A stretch of DNA of 36,635 bases from Clostridia bacterium (GCA_030527115.1 JAUNBM010000019.1:1-36635); one strand, 5' to 3'. Positions 17,013 through 24,976 are shown, counted from the first letter of the stretch. A program made the numbers and translations. Notes: generated by a model from the sequence alone, not told the origin.

Positions 17013-17078
17013 CGGAGGGTTAAAAAACCTCCGATTAAAGCTTCTTCGCCGCAGATAGAACTCTGCGGCTTTTATTTT
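17013..17078 (+). terminator. Double hairpin terminator after the PII-like gene
   Basis: The main hairpin is GCCGCAGA (17048-17055) with TCTGCGGC (17062-17069) followed by TTTTATTTT, a strong intrinsic terminator that overlaps the last codons of trkH on the other strand. A smaller CGGAGG/CCTCCG hairpin (17013-17033) precedes it. Confidence 0.85.
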
Positions 17079-18523
17079 GCGTGTTTACGCCAGACTGCAG
17101 GGGAGAACAGGAGCAACACCGGGAAAAATTCCAGCCTGCCCAGCAACATATCGAAGGACAGCACCAGCTTGCTCAGCGGCGAAAACACCGAATAGTTGCC
17201 GACCGGGCCGATAACGTCGAGCCCCGGGCCGATGTTGTTGACGCAGGCGAGAACGCCGGAGATGGAGGTGTCCATGCTGTGATTGTCCAGCGATACTATG
17301 AGCAGGGAGGCGCAAACCGAAAGGAAGTACGCCATGGAGAACCAATGGACTGAGGCGAGGTTCTCCCGGTCGATCCGCTTTCCGTCGAGGGTAATCACCT
17401 TGACGGCGTTCGGATGGATGAGCTTTTTCATGCCGTAACGGAACGATTTAAACAGCACCAGCAGTCTCGATATCTTGAAGCCGCCTCCGGTCGAGCCTGC
17501 GCAGGCGCCGATAACCATGAGGACGAGCAACAGCATACGGGATAATTCGGGCCAGAGGTTGAAGTCCACGGTTGCAAAGCCCGTCGTTGTCATTATCGAG
17601 ACCACCTGAAAGTAGCCGTGATGGAGCGCGTCAAAGAAGGAGGGGAAGGATTTTAGCGTGTTGAGGGTTACTATAAGGGTAGCTGCCAATATCAGGCAGA
17701 GATAGGTACGAAGCTCCTCGTTCTTCCAAACCCGCTTGAGCTGACCCAGCAGAACCAGGTAGTATATCGAAAAGTTCACGCCGAACAGCATCATAAAGAT
17801 GGCGACGACGGTTTGACAATAGTGGCTGTAGGACGCCATGGAGGAATTGAGAACCGAAAAGCCGCCCGTTCCCGCCGTGCCGAAGGCGGTGGTAACAGCG
17901 TCGAACAGCGGCATCCCGCCCGCGAGCAAAAGCAGGGTTTGCAACACGGTTAGAGCGACATATATGAGGTAAAGAATGCCCACGCTCTGCTTGAGTTTTG
18001 GGGTGAGCTTTCCGGTGTCCGGGCCGGGGCTCTCCGCCTTTAAAAGATGCAGGGTGCTTCCGCCGCCCGACAGGGGGAGAACGGCGAGCAAAAAGACTAA
18101 AACGCCCATGCCGCCGAGCCAATGGGTAAAGCTCCGCCAATACAAAAGCCCCATCGACAGAGCCTCAACATCCTTTAAGATGGTGGCTCCGGTCGTGGTA
18201 AAGCCCGACACGGTTTCAAACCACGCGTCGAGCAGCGAGGGGATCTCCCGTGAAATATAGAAGGGAAGCGCGCCGAAAAACGAGAGCAGAATCCACGAGA
18301 GCGCAACGATTATAAAGCCCTCGCGGGCGAAGATGCGCCGGTCGCGCGAGGTTTTTATGTGCAGAAGCAACGAGATAGCCGCCAGCAGGATTATCGCGAC
18401 GGCAAACCCGCGTACCGCGCTCCATTCGCTCTTTAAGAGCGAAAGCAGAAGCGCCGGAAGCATGAACAGGGCTTCGATGCGGAGGATATGACCGAGAAAG
18501 AAGCGTATGGCTCGATAATTCAT
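17072..18523 (-). CDS. trkH: TrkH family potassium uptake membrane protein
   Basis: A 483-residue potassium channel-like subunit. The four pore repeats of the TrkH/KtrB fold can be seen through their selectivity segments: SGFTTTGAT (about 106), GTAGTGGF (about 215), TTTGFATVDF (about 311) and NNIGPGLD (about 434). A long series of membrane helices surrounds them. It forms the K+ pathway and works with a cytoplasmic TrkA ring. It starts 3 bp after trkA ends, with AGGGA from the trkA end as ribosome binding site, so the pair is one operon. The length is the usual for TrkH. Confidence 0.93.
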   Translation of the reverse strand: MNYRAIRFFLGHILRIEALFMLPALLLSLLKSEWSAVRGFAVAIILLAAISLLLHIKTSRDRRIFAREGFIIVALSWILLSFFGALPFYISREIPSLLDAWFETVSGFTTTGATILKDVEALSMGLLYWRSFTHWLGGMGVLVFLLAVLPLSGGGSTLHLLKAESPGPDTGKLTPKLKQSVGILYLIYVALTVLQTLLLLAGGMPLFDAVTTAFGTAGTGGFSVLNSSMASYSHYCQTVVAIFMMLFGVNFSIYYLVLLGQLKRVWKNEELRTYLCLILAATLIVTLNTLKSFPSFFDALHHGYFQVVSIMTTTGFATVDFNLWPELSRMLLLVLMVIGACAGSTGGGFKISRLLVLFKSFRYGMKKLIHPNAVKVITLDGKRIDRENLASVHWFSMAYFLSVCASLLIVSLDNHSMDTSISGVLACVNNIGPGLDVIGPVGNYSVFSPLSKLVLSFDMLLGRLEFFPVLLLFSPAVWRKHAK

Positions 18524-18526
18524 CTC

Positions 18527-19891
18527 TTAATCCCTGAATATGTCATTAAAGTCCAGGATGGGCTTTCCGTCCGCCGCAGTTACGACTATAACGGAATCCC
18601 CCTTTTGCAAGGCGTCGGCGCCCTTTGGAATTATCACCTTGCCGCCGCGGTTGATGCTCGCCAGCAGGATATCGGGCTTTATGGGCAGGCGTGACAACGG
18701 CTCTCCGAGGTGGCGCGTGGAATCGTTTATGATGAACTCCGACGCTTCAACCCTGCCGCCCACGATGCGGTACAGCGTCTGCACCGAGCCCTCGCCGGCG
18801 TTTGCCATGGCGCGGACATAGCGCACGATGAGGTTTGCGGTCGTCTGCTTGGGGCTGATAACGCTGTCGATGCCCCGCGAGGAGAACAGGCGGGCATAGG
18901 AGCCCTGATTGACCTTGGTTATAACGGTTTTCACTCCCATGTGCTTGGCATAGAGCGAGAGGATGATGTTCTCCTCGTCCATGCCGGTAAGCGTCACAAC
19001 CGCGTCGACGGTTTCGATGCCCTCCGCCGTTAAAAGCTCCTGGCTCGTGCCGTCGCCGTGGATGATAAGCGCGTCGGGAAGGGCTTCAGCGAGAACCTCA
19101 CAGCGGTCGAGCCTTTCTTCAAATATCTTAACCGAGATATGCCCCGCCAAAAGCTCGCGGGCAAGATAGGTGGTTATCCGCCCTCCGCCGATAATTATCA
19201 CCGAATGCACCTTCTGCTGTGCGATATTTAAAAGCTTCATGAGCTTAACCAGGTCTTTGGCGGGCGCTACGATGGTTATCTTGTCTTCGGGCTTGAGAAC
19301 AAAACTGCCGGAGGGGATGGCTATGTCGCCCCCGCGGTCGACGGCGCAGATCAGCGCGGTCTGCTTGAAAAGCGCGGGCAACTGGTTGAGGCTCAGCCCT
19401 GCAAGCGGGCTGTTCTCGGAGATCTTTACTTCAACCATCTCCACGTTGCTCTTGTAGAAGGAGTCGCGCTTTAAAAAGGAGGGGAATTGCAAAAGCCTGG
19501 AGATTTCCTCCGCCGCGGCGCGCTCGGGGTTGATGGTCATGGAGAGGCCGAGATCCTCGGACAGCGCCAAAAGCTGCTCGTCATATTCGGGGTTGCGAAT
19601 GCGCGCTATCGTATGCGGACAGCCGAGCTTGCGCGCCGTTATGCAACAGAGCAGGTTCACCTCATCGTAGGAGGTGGCGGCGATGAGCAGCTCGCAATCC
19701 GCAACGCCAGCCATGCGCTGAACGTGCATACTCGCTCCGTTGCCCGCCATAACCATCACGTCCAAAAGCTCCTGCGATTTTTCCAGCACGGAGGCGTCGC
19801 TGTCGATGATAACGACGTCGTGCTTCTCCTTTGAAAGCTGTTCGGCAAGCGTATAGCCGACCTTACCGTCTCCGACGATTGCAATCTTCAT
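18527..19891 (-). CDS. trkA: Trk system potassium uptake regulatory protein TrkA
   Basis: A 454-residue cytoplasmic regulator with two RCK units in tandem, each an N-terminal Rossmann domain plus RCK_C domain. The first nucleotide site is VGDGKVGYTLAEQL (about 6-19), the second IGGGRITTYLAREL (about 226-239). Acidic residues at the end of the second strand (IIDSD in unit 1) suggest NAD(H) binding; ATP/ADP can also regulate such rings. It assembles below TrkH and controls K+ uptake. The start is taken at ATG 19891 (MKIAIVGDG), the family N-terminus, with GGATGG 5 nt upstream; ATG 19900 is the alternative. Confidence 0.93.
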   Translation of the reverse strand: MKIAIVGDGKVGYTLAEQLSKEKHDVVIIDSDASVLEKSQELLDVMVMAGNGASMHVQRMAGVADCELLIAATSYDEVNLLCCITARKLGCPHTIARIRNPEYDEQLLALSEDLGLSMTINPERAAAEEISRLLQFPSFLKRDSFYKSNVEMVEVKISENSPLAGLSLNQLPALFKQTALICAVDRGGDIAIPSGSFVLKPEDKITIVAPAKDLVKLMKLLNIAQQKVHSVIIIGGGRITTYLARELLAGHISVKIFEERLDRCEVLAEALPDALIIHGDGTSQELLTAEGIETVDAVVTLTGMDEENIILSLYAKHMGVKTVITKVNQGSYARLFSSRGIDSVISPKQTTANLIVRYVRAMANAGEGSVQTLYRIVGGRVEASEFIINDSTRHLGEPLSRLPIKPDILLASINRGGKVIIPKGADALQKGDSVIVVTAADGKPILDFNDIFRD

Positions 19892-19924
19892 GATAACCAT
19901 CCAGATAGTGTGAGATTTTGAGAA

Positions 19925-19953
19925 ATTGTATCATGGAGGCATAAAAAAAGCAA
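19925..19953 (-). promoter_or_regulatory. Promoter of trkA-trkH
   Basis: On the minus strand, TTGCTT (19953-19948), a 17-bp spacer and TACAAT (19930-19925), about 25 bp before the upstream ATG. Confidence 0.5.
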
Positions 19954-20065
19954 GCCGCCTGAAGCGACCGCGTTAAGAGTTTTGATTTGACGGAGCAATA
20001 AGGCTCCTTTGGCGGGGAAAGCTTCGTTTTCCGGATGCCTTTGCAGGCGGGCGAAGCGGGACGGG

Positions 20066-20971
20066 CTACTCGCCCACCTCGGTTTGAAGCTGGATTATGT
20101 CTGCAAAAGCCTCGGCAAAGTAGGGAACGCTGTTTAAAACGTCGTCGAGGGTGTTGGCGTTATGCCCCAGCTCCAAAAGCAGGCACATATCCGAAACGTG
20201 CTGGTTATAGCGGCCCACCTTGGTTCGGATATCGAGCGCAAGCTCAGGGTCAATCTCGCGCAACCGCTCCGTTATCGACAGGGCGAGCCGGTAATTCGCC
20301 TCCCAGTTTGGTGCAACGTCGTATTCGCCCTCATAGGTGCCTATCCCGGTTCCGACGACGAAGAACATCTTGGCGCAACGCTCGTCGTTGAGCATCACAA
20401 CATCGTCGCTTTTAAAGCGGACGTTGGCGGCGTTGCGGTGCAGGTCGATAAAGATATCCGCCTCCGGATAGCTCTCCATAACCTTTAGCGAGCGGCTGTA
20501 CGCGCTCAAAAGCTCCGGCGGCTCAACGTCGGTGGTATCGTGAATGACGGTAAAGCCGTAGCTCTCAAGCGCCTCCTTCAGCGCAACCCCAACCGCCACG
20601 ACATTCTTTTCAACATCGAGCGTCCGGTAGCTGTTTTTCTCAGTTTCCTCGTAGGTATAATCGCCCTCCTGCCGGTAGGCTTCCTCGGCGTGGGTGTGGT
20701 ATATCAGGATCACAACGTCCGAGGGCACGGCATAGGTGGTGGGCGTAAGCTCCGCAAGCAGGCCCTCGTTGATAACTATATCGCCGCTGTCGTCCGGCTC
20801 GGAGAAGATGGGCGTGGGGGAGGGTTCGGCGGTGGGCGCGGCGGTAGGCGTGGCGTTTTCAATGATGAAGGTGTTCAAAGAAACCGTCGTTTCGGGGGCG
20901 ACTTCCACCGTCTCCTCGGCGCAACCGAGGATGAACAGGAATGAAAAAATCAAATAAACCAGCCGCTTCAT
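20066..20971 (-). CDS. spoIIP: Stage II sporulation protein P (SpoIIP), lipoprotein-like
   Basis: A 301-residue cell-wall hydrolase of the SpoIIP family, which with SpoIID and SpoIIM thins septal peptidoglycan and drives engulfment during sporulation (amidase plus endopeptidase). Family motifs present are ILIYHTHAEEAY (H92, H94), SYRTLDVEKNVVAVG, FIDLHRN (H178) and the C-terminal LLELGHNANT. The usual HRD after the second His strand is HRN here. The N-terminus is a signal sequence ending ILGC, a lipobox-like site, so it may be a lipoprotein; many SpoIIP proteins instead keep a membrane anchor. A Pro/Thr linker (about 41-55) separates anchor and enzyme. It is shorter than the B. subtilis protein. 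Its -10 box lies 6 nt from the ATG and no ribosome binding site is present. It implies an endospore-forming ancestry. Confidence 0.9.
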   Translation of the reverse strand: MKRLVYLIFSFLFILGCAEETVEVAPETTVSLNTFIIENATPTAAPTAEPSPTPIFSEPDDSGDIVINEGLLAELTPTTYAVPSDVVILIYHTHAEEAYRQEGDYTYEETEKNSYRTLDVEKNVVAVGVALKEALESYGFTVIHDTTDVEPPELLSAYSRSLKVMESYPEADIFIDLHRNAANVRFKSDDVVMLNDERCAKMFFVVGTGIGTYEGEYDVAPNWEANYRLALSITERLREIDPELALDIRTKVGRYNQHVSDMCLLLELGHNANTLDDVLNSVPYFAEAFADIIQLQTEVGE

Positions 20972-20977
20972 GGAGCA

Positions 20978-20983
20978 ATTATA
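20978..20983 (-). promoter_or_regulatory. -10 box of spoIIP, probably leaderless
   Basis: TATAAT on the minus strand ends 6 nt before the ATG at 20971. No -35 resembling TTGACA lies 17 bp upstream, so a sporulation sigma factor (sigma-E-like) is possible. No Shine-Dalgarno sequence is present. Confidence 0.5.
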
Positions 20984-21084
20984 TCACAGAAGCTTTTATT
21001 TTGCTTAAAATACTTGCGTTATTTTTGTAAACCCTCAAGCGAAAGCCAATAAACGGAAAGCTTTGGAGGGGTGCGACCATTTGC

Positions 21085-21113
21085 TTGCTCCGGCTTAGCC
21101 GTTCTGCTATACT
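21085..21113 (+). promoter_or_regulatory. Promoter of the DUF5131 gene
   Basis: TTGCTC (21085-21090), a 17-bp spacer and TATACT (21108-21113). It predicts an mRNA start near 21120 and so excludes an ATG at 21085 as the true start of the gene. Confidence 0.6.
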
Positions 21114-21198
21114 CAAGGCAAAGGAAAGGCAAAGCCCATTTTTTTGGCGGGGCGCTGAAACGGGTTTTAAAACTGAACCGGGGAAAGGAGGGCGGAGT

Positions 21199-21915
21199 TT
21201 GAGCGATATATGGAATCCGTGGCATGGGTGCAGGCGGTATTCGGACGGTTGCAGGAATTGCTATGTATACAGGCGGGACGAGTCCATAGGCGTGGACGCT
21301 TCAAAGGTGCGCAAGACGGCGGCGTTCGATCTGCCGGTGCGCCGCAAGAGGGGCGGCGGGTATAGCGTTCCGCCCCAAAGCGCGCTGTTTCTCTGCATGA
21401 CCTCGGATTTTTTCATCGAGGAGGCGGACGAATGGCGCGGGGATATATGGCGGATGATCCGGCTTCGCAGGGACGTTTTTTTCACGGTGATAACTAAGCG
21501 CATCGCGAGGCTTCCCGCCTGCCTCCCTCCCGACTGGGGCGGGGGCTGGGATAACTTCCGCCTGATCTGCACGATGGAGAATCAAAGGGAGGCGGATAAT
21601 CGCCTGCCGCTTTTGCTGGACGCTCCGATAAAGCACAAGGGAATCGCCTGCGAGCCGCTGTTATCTCCGGTTCGCTTCAACCCGCCCTTGGACGACAGGA
21701 TTGAAATCGTAGTCGCCGGAGGCGAAAGCGGAGTAAATGCGCGCCCGTGCCGCTACGAGTGGATATTGGACATACGCGAGCAATGCAAAAATGCCGGAGT
21801 GAGTTTTTGGTTCAAACAGACCGGCGCGAACTTCATAAAGGATGGCCGCGAATACAAAATCCCGCGCAGGCTTCAGCATGAGCAGGCAAAAAAGGCAAAT
21901 ATCAATCTGGATTAG
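21199..21915 (+). CDS. DUF5131 family protein (phage Gp37/Gp68-like)
   Basis: A 238-residue protein of the DUF5131 family, first known as mycobacteriophage Gp37/Gp68. The N-terminus WNPWHGCRRYSDGCRNCYVYRRD holds three cysteines (C11, C18, C21) spaced C-x6-C-x2-C, which resemble an iron-sulfur cluster site of radical-SAM type. Later blocks FLCMTSDFF, TKRI and VVAGGESGVNARPC also match the family. The reaction is unknown. The start is TTG at 21199, fixed by AAGGAGG (21184-21190) 8 nt upstream and by the family N-terminus. It has its own promoter and lies between housekeeping genes with no other phage gene near, so it is a standalone chromosomal copy. Probably unrelated to its divergent neighbour spoIIP. 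Confidence 0.82.
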   Translation: MSDIWNPWHGCRRYSDGCRNCYVYRRDESIGVDASKVRKTAAFDLPVRRKRGGGYSVPPQSALFLCMTSDFFIEEADEWRGDIWRMIRLRRDVFFTVITKRIARLPACLPPDWGGGWDNFRLICTMENQREADNRLPLLLDAPIKHKGIACEPLLSPVRFNPPLDDRIEIVVAGGESGVNARPCRYEWILDIREQCKNAGVSFWFKQTGANFIKDGREYKIPRRLQHEQAKKANINLD

Positions 21916-21924
21916 CGGGTCTTG

Positions 21925-21975
21925 CTTTGGGCTTTGCGCGCCGTTTTTTAAAAAGGCAACGCGACAGCCCAAAAG
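21925..21975. terminator. Probable bidirectional terminator between DUF5131 and murA
   Basis: CTTTGGGCT (21925-21933) pairs with AGCCCAAAAG (21966-21975), with imperfect continuation of the stem inward to a T6-A5 centre. It lies between the converging 3' ends of two genes. Confidence 0.5.
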
Positions 21976-21986
21976 AAGGGGTGAGG

Positions 21987-23264
21987 CTACTTGCTTCCCC
22001 TTTCGATATAGCCGCCCAGGGCGTTGAACTTATGCTCCAAATGCTCGTAGCCGCGGTCAACATATTCGATGTTCCGCACCGTCGTCGTGCCGTGGGCGGA
22101 CAGCCCCGCAACGATCAGCGCCGCGCCCGCCCTAAGATCGGTTGCGGCAATCTCCGCGCCTCGGAGAGCTTCCACGCCCTTAACCTTGGCGATGCGCTTG
22201 GACACCGATACGGACGCGCCCATTCTTCGCAACTCCTTAACATGGTTGAAGCGGTTTTCAAAGATGTTTTCCTGTATTATCGAGGTGCCCTGCGCACAGC
22301 ACAGATACGCCATCATCGGTTGCTGGAGATCGGTGGGGAAGCCCGGATACACCATGGTTTTCAGGTTGACGCTGCGCGGGCGCTCGTTCATGGTGACGCG
22401 GAGGTAGAACTCCCGTCCGTCGTCGCCCTCGATAACCCGTGCGCCGCTCTCCATCAGCTTGGCGGAAACCGCCTCCATATGCGTGGGAATCACGTTCTTT
22501 ATTATAACGTCTCCGCGGGTTGCGGCGGCGGCTATCATATAGGTGCCGGTTTCAATCTGATCCGGTATGACCGCATAGGTGCAACCGTGAAGCTTGTTTC
22601 TGCCGATGATGCGGATAACGTCGGTTCCCGCGCCCTTTATCGAAGCGCCCATCATGTTTAAGAAGTTGGCAACGTCAACAACGTGCGGCTCTTTTGCAAC
22701 GTTTTGCAAAACGGTCTGCCCCTCCGCCTTGCACGCGGCGAGCATGAGATTTATAGTTGCGCCAACGGAAACGATATCGAAGAAAATCTCCGCGCCTTTA
22801 AGTCGGGTCGCCTGCGCCCGAACGACGTTGCGCGATTCGTCCATATAGACTTTCGCGCCCAGAGCGCGCATACCCTTGATGTGCTGGTCGATGGGCCGCT
22901 GACCTATCACGCAACCTCCGGGCAACGCCAGCTCGACCTCGCCGTAGCTTCCGAGCATCGCGCCCAAAAGATAGGAGGAGGCGCGCATATCCCCAACCTC
23001 GTCAAAGGTTGCGTCGGTCGTTTTGATGGCGGTAGGGTCGATGGTGAGACAGTCGCCACGGGTATAGTCAACCTTTGCGCCGAGCTTTTCAAGTATGGTT
23101 TTAAGCCGCTGAACGTCGGCAATATGGGGCAGGTTTTCAAGGATACAGCATTCGCCCGCCAAAATAGCGGCGGGGATGATGGCGACAGCGGCATTCTTCG
23201 CGCCGCTTATGGTCACTGTTCCCTCAAGACGGCGACCTCCCTGTATGGTATAAAACTGTTTCAT
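21987..23264 (-). CDS. murA: UDP-N-acetylglucosamine 1-carboxyvinyltransferase MurA
   Basis: A 425-residue enzyme that transfers enolpyruvyl from PEP to UDP-GlcNAc, the first committed step of peptidoglycan synthesis in the cytoplasm. Family landmarks are SGAKNAAVA (K23, N24) near the N-terminus, the catalytic loop LPGGCVIGQRPIDQH with the PEP-binding cysteine C118, and the C-terminal DLRAGAALIVAGL. Because that Cys is present rather than Asp, the enzyme should be the fosfomycin-sensitive type. Length is standard. GGAGAG precedes the ATG. Many Clostridia carry two MurA paralogues; this sequence alone does not tell which. Confidence 0.95.
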   Translation of the reverse strand: MKQFYTIQGGRRLEGTVTISGAKNAAVAIIPAAILAGECCILENLPHIADVQRLKTILEKLGAKVDYTRGDCLTIDPTAIKTTDATFDEVGDMRASSYLLGAMLGSYGEVELALPGGCVIGQRPIDQHIKGMRALGAKVYMDESRNVVRAQATRLKGAEIFFDIVSVGATINLMLAACKAEGQTVLQNVAKEPHVVDVANFLNMMGASIKGAGTDVIRIIGRNKLHGCTYAVIPDQIETGTYMIAAAATRGDVIIKNVIPTHMEAVSAKLMESGARVIEGDDGREFYLRVTMNERPRSVNLKTMVYPGFPTDLQQPMMAYLCCAQGTSIIQENIFENRFNHVKELRRMGASVSVSKRIAKVKGVEALRGAEIAATDLRAGAALIVAGLSAHGTTTVRNIEYVDRGYEHLEHKFNALGGYIERGSK

Positions 23265-23290
23265 CTTATCTCTCCAAATTATTCCTTGAT

Positions 23291-23319
23291 ACTATACCAA
23301 AGAATCTTCAAACCGTCAA
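23291..23319 (-). promoter_or_regulatory. Sigma-A-type promoter of murA
   Basis: On the minus strand, TTGACG (23319-23314), a 17-bp spacer and TATAGT (23296-23291), followed by a short leader and GGAGAG before the ATG at 23264. Confidence 0.75.
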
Positions 23320-23367
23320 ATACGACTTTTCCGCGTTCGCCGCGATTTTAAAAGGGAGGCGGCGTCC

Positions 23368-24204
23368 TTAGCGCAGGCCGTGTCGGGCTTGCAGATCTAT
23401 CAAGGTTTCGTCCTGCGCCCAGCCGATGATAAGCTCATCAATCAGCTCCAAAAGCACCTTGTTGGACGAGGCCGCCACCGCGTAATAGTACAGCGTGCCG
23501 ACCGGACGCGGGTATATCACCCAGTTGATATCCTTGTAGGTCTCGGCTACCGAGCGCGGCATACAGAGCGCGTCGACCCTTCCCGCGCGGAATGCGAGCA
23601 ACATATCGTAATATGCCGCGCTCCGCACGATAATCAGCTCCGGCTCGACGTTCGCCTCATATTCGCACAGCAGGTCGTAGCTCGGCGTGTTCTGCAAAAC
23701 GGCGACGCTCGCGCCCTCCAGATCCAAGCTCGCATCCATGCACATCAAAACGCAGTCCTCCGCAAAAAAGGGCTGGGCGCTTTGGGCGTAACCGTTATCG
23801 CTGACTCCGGTTAAGCTCATCAGCAACATATCCACGTCCCCGTCCTCTATGCTCATCAGCGCGGTATGCCGGTTCACGGGAACGAGCGTTACGCAGTCGT
23901 CGGCATTGAAGATCGTCTCACCGATAAGCTCCGCCAAATCGCGCTCATAGCCCTCCCCGTTGCGATACAGCCCGGCGACATTCTCGTCCACCCCTATCCT
24001 GAGCGAGCCGCGGCTTTTAAGCACCTCTATCTCGGGGCTGTTCAAAAGCGAACCGGAGGAGCCGTTGAGCAAAATCAGGGCGGCGAGCAGAATTAACACG
24101 ACCGCACCGAGCAGGATGGGCTTTATCGGAAGCCGCTCCTGCCAGTCGCTGCGGCGCGGCCGCCGCTCGCCCTTTGGCAACTTCTTGTTGATCTTTGTCT
24201 CCAC
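23368..24204 (-). CDS. Membrane-anchored solute-binding protein (SBP family 3-like)
   Basis: A 278-residue protein: a basic cytoplasmic N-terminus (about 1-26), one uncleaved-looking membrane helix (about 27-47), then an extracellular periplasmic-binding-protein-like domain (about 55-278) starting with the typical LKSRGSLRIGVDENVAGL strand. The family binds amino acids or small organic ligands for ABC importers or receptors. No permease or ATPase gene is adjacent, so it may be an orphan receptor or serve a transporter elsewhere. The start is GTG at 24204, 6 nt after a TATACT -10 box, so the mRNA may be leaderless. An alternative is ATC at 24192, which lies 6 nt after GGAG. A murA promoter lies in the following gap. 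Confidence 0.75.
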   Translation of the reverse strand: METKINKKLPKGERRPRRSDWQERLPIKPILLGAVVLILLAALILLNGSSGSLLNSPEIEVLKSRGSLRIGVDENVAGLYRNGEGYERDLAELIGETIFNADDCVTLVPVNRHTALMSIEDGDVDMLLMSLTGVSDNGYAQSAQPFFAEDCVLMCMDASLDLEGASVAVLQNTPSYDLLCEYEANVEPELIIVRSAAYYDMLLAFRAGRVDALCMPRSVAETYKDINWVIYPRPVGTLYYYAVAASSNKVLLELIDELIIGWAQDETLIDLQARHGLR

Positions 24205-24210
24205 ACCGGA

Positions 24211-24216
24211 AGTATA
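24211..24216 (-). promoter_or_regulatory. -10 box of the solute-binding protein gene, probably leaderless
   Basis: TATACT on the minus strand ends exactly 6 nt before GTG 24204. The -35 region is poor (TGTTCA/TTCAAG about 17 bp upstream). Confidence 0.45.
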
Positions 24217-24259
24217 GCATAAACTTGGGCTCTTGAACAGCCCGGCGGACGTTTTCCCC

Positions 24260-24288
24260 TTTACGAATGCCAAAAAATGCGGTAGAAT
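24260..24288 (+). promoter_or_regulatory. Promoter of the HAD phosphatase gene
   Basis: TTTACG (24260-24265), a 17-bp spacer and TAGAAT (24283-24288), then AAGGAG (24302-24307) before ATG 24317. It diverges from the promoter of the solute-binding protein gene. Confidence 0.55.
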
Positions 24289-24316
24289 ATGGCAAGCATA
24301 CAAGGAGATTACGGAA

Positions 24317-24976
24317 ATGAAATTTGTGGCGTTTGATTTGGACGGAACCCTCTGCGATACCATCGAGGACATAACGGACTCGCTGAACCGCTCGCTTGCG
24401 GCATATTCCTTCCCGACCTTCACGGTCGAGCAGGTGAAGGGGATGGTGGGCAAGTCCATCTCCTATATGTGCCAGCGCGCAATGCCGAAGGGCCATGAGA
24501 ATGACTGGGAGAAGGTGCAGAAGGACTACTTCTCGGACTATGCGGAGCATCTGTGCGACAAGACCCTGCCCTATCCGGGGATTCGCGAACTGCTCAAGGA
24601 GCTTAAGGACGAGGGCTATACCCTTGCCGTCGTGACGAACAAGCCCCATGCTCATGCGGTGAAGATAGTTAGGACGCTGTTTGAGCATAACGGGGATATC
24701 TTTTCGGCGGTTCAGGGGCAGGCGGCGAAGTTTTTAACCAAGCCCGACCCGGAGAGCCTGGAGTTTGTTATGGGCTTTCTCGGAGCCGACAAGGGGAACG
24801 GCGTTTATGTGGGCGACTCGGACACCGATATCCTCTTTGCCAAGAATACGGGGCTGAAGAGCATCGGCGTGAGCTGGGGCTATCGCGACACGGAACTGCT
24901 GAAAGCTACCGGCGCAACCGCTATTGCAAAAACCCCCGCCGATATAGCGGGGCTGATACGGGAGCTTATCGGCTGA
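24317..24976 (+). CDS. HAD-family phosphatase, phosphoglycolate phosphatase-like
   Basis: A 219-residue haloacid dehalogenase-superfamily hydrolase. Motif I is FDLDGTLCD (D7 nucleophile, D9 acid/base), motif II VVTNK, the Lys lies in TKPDPES, and motif III is VYVGDSDTDILFAKN, with the metal-binding aspartates. A helical cap lies between motifs I and II, as in Gph/PGP-type enzymes that remove phosphate from phosphoglycolate or other small phosphoesters. The start is the ATG with AAGGAG 9 nt upstream; an ATG further upstream at 24233 lies before the promoter. It seems to be a single-gene unit. The substrate is not certain. Confidence 0.88.
   Translation: MKFVAFDLDGTLCDTIEDITDSLNRSLAAYSFPTFTVEQVKGMVGKSISYMCQRAMPKGHENDWEKVQKDYFSDYAEHLCDKTLPYPGIRELLKELKDEGYTLAVVTNKPHAHAVKIVRTLFEHNGDIFSAVQGQAAKFLTKPDPESLEFVMGFLGADKGNGVYVGDSDTDILFAKNTGLKSIGVSWGYRDTELLKATGATAIAKTPADIAGLIRELIG

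Noticed and set aside
23368-24459. Longer form of the solute-binding protein starting at 24459
   Set aside because: The extra 85 codons cross the divergent promoter region and have no signal-peptide or domain character.
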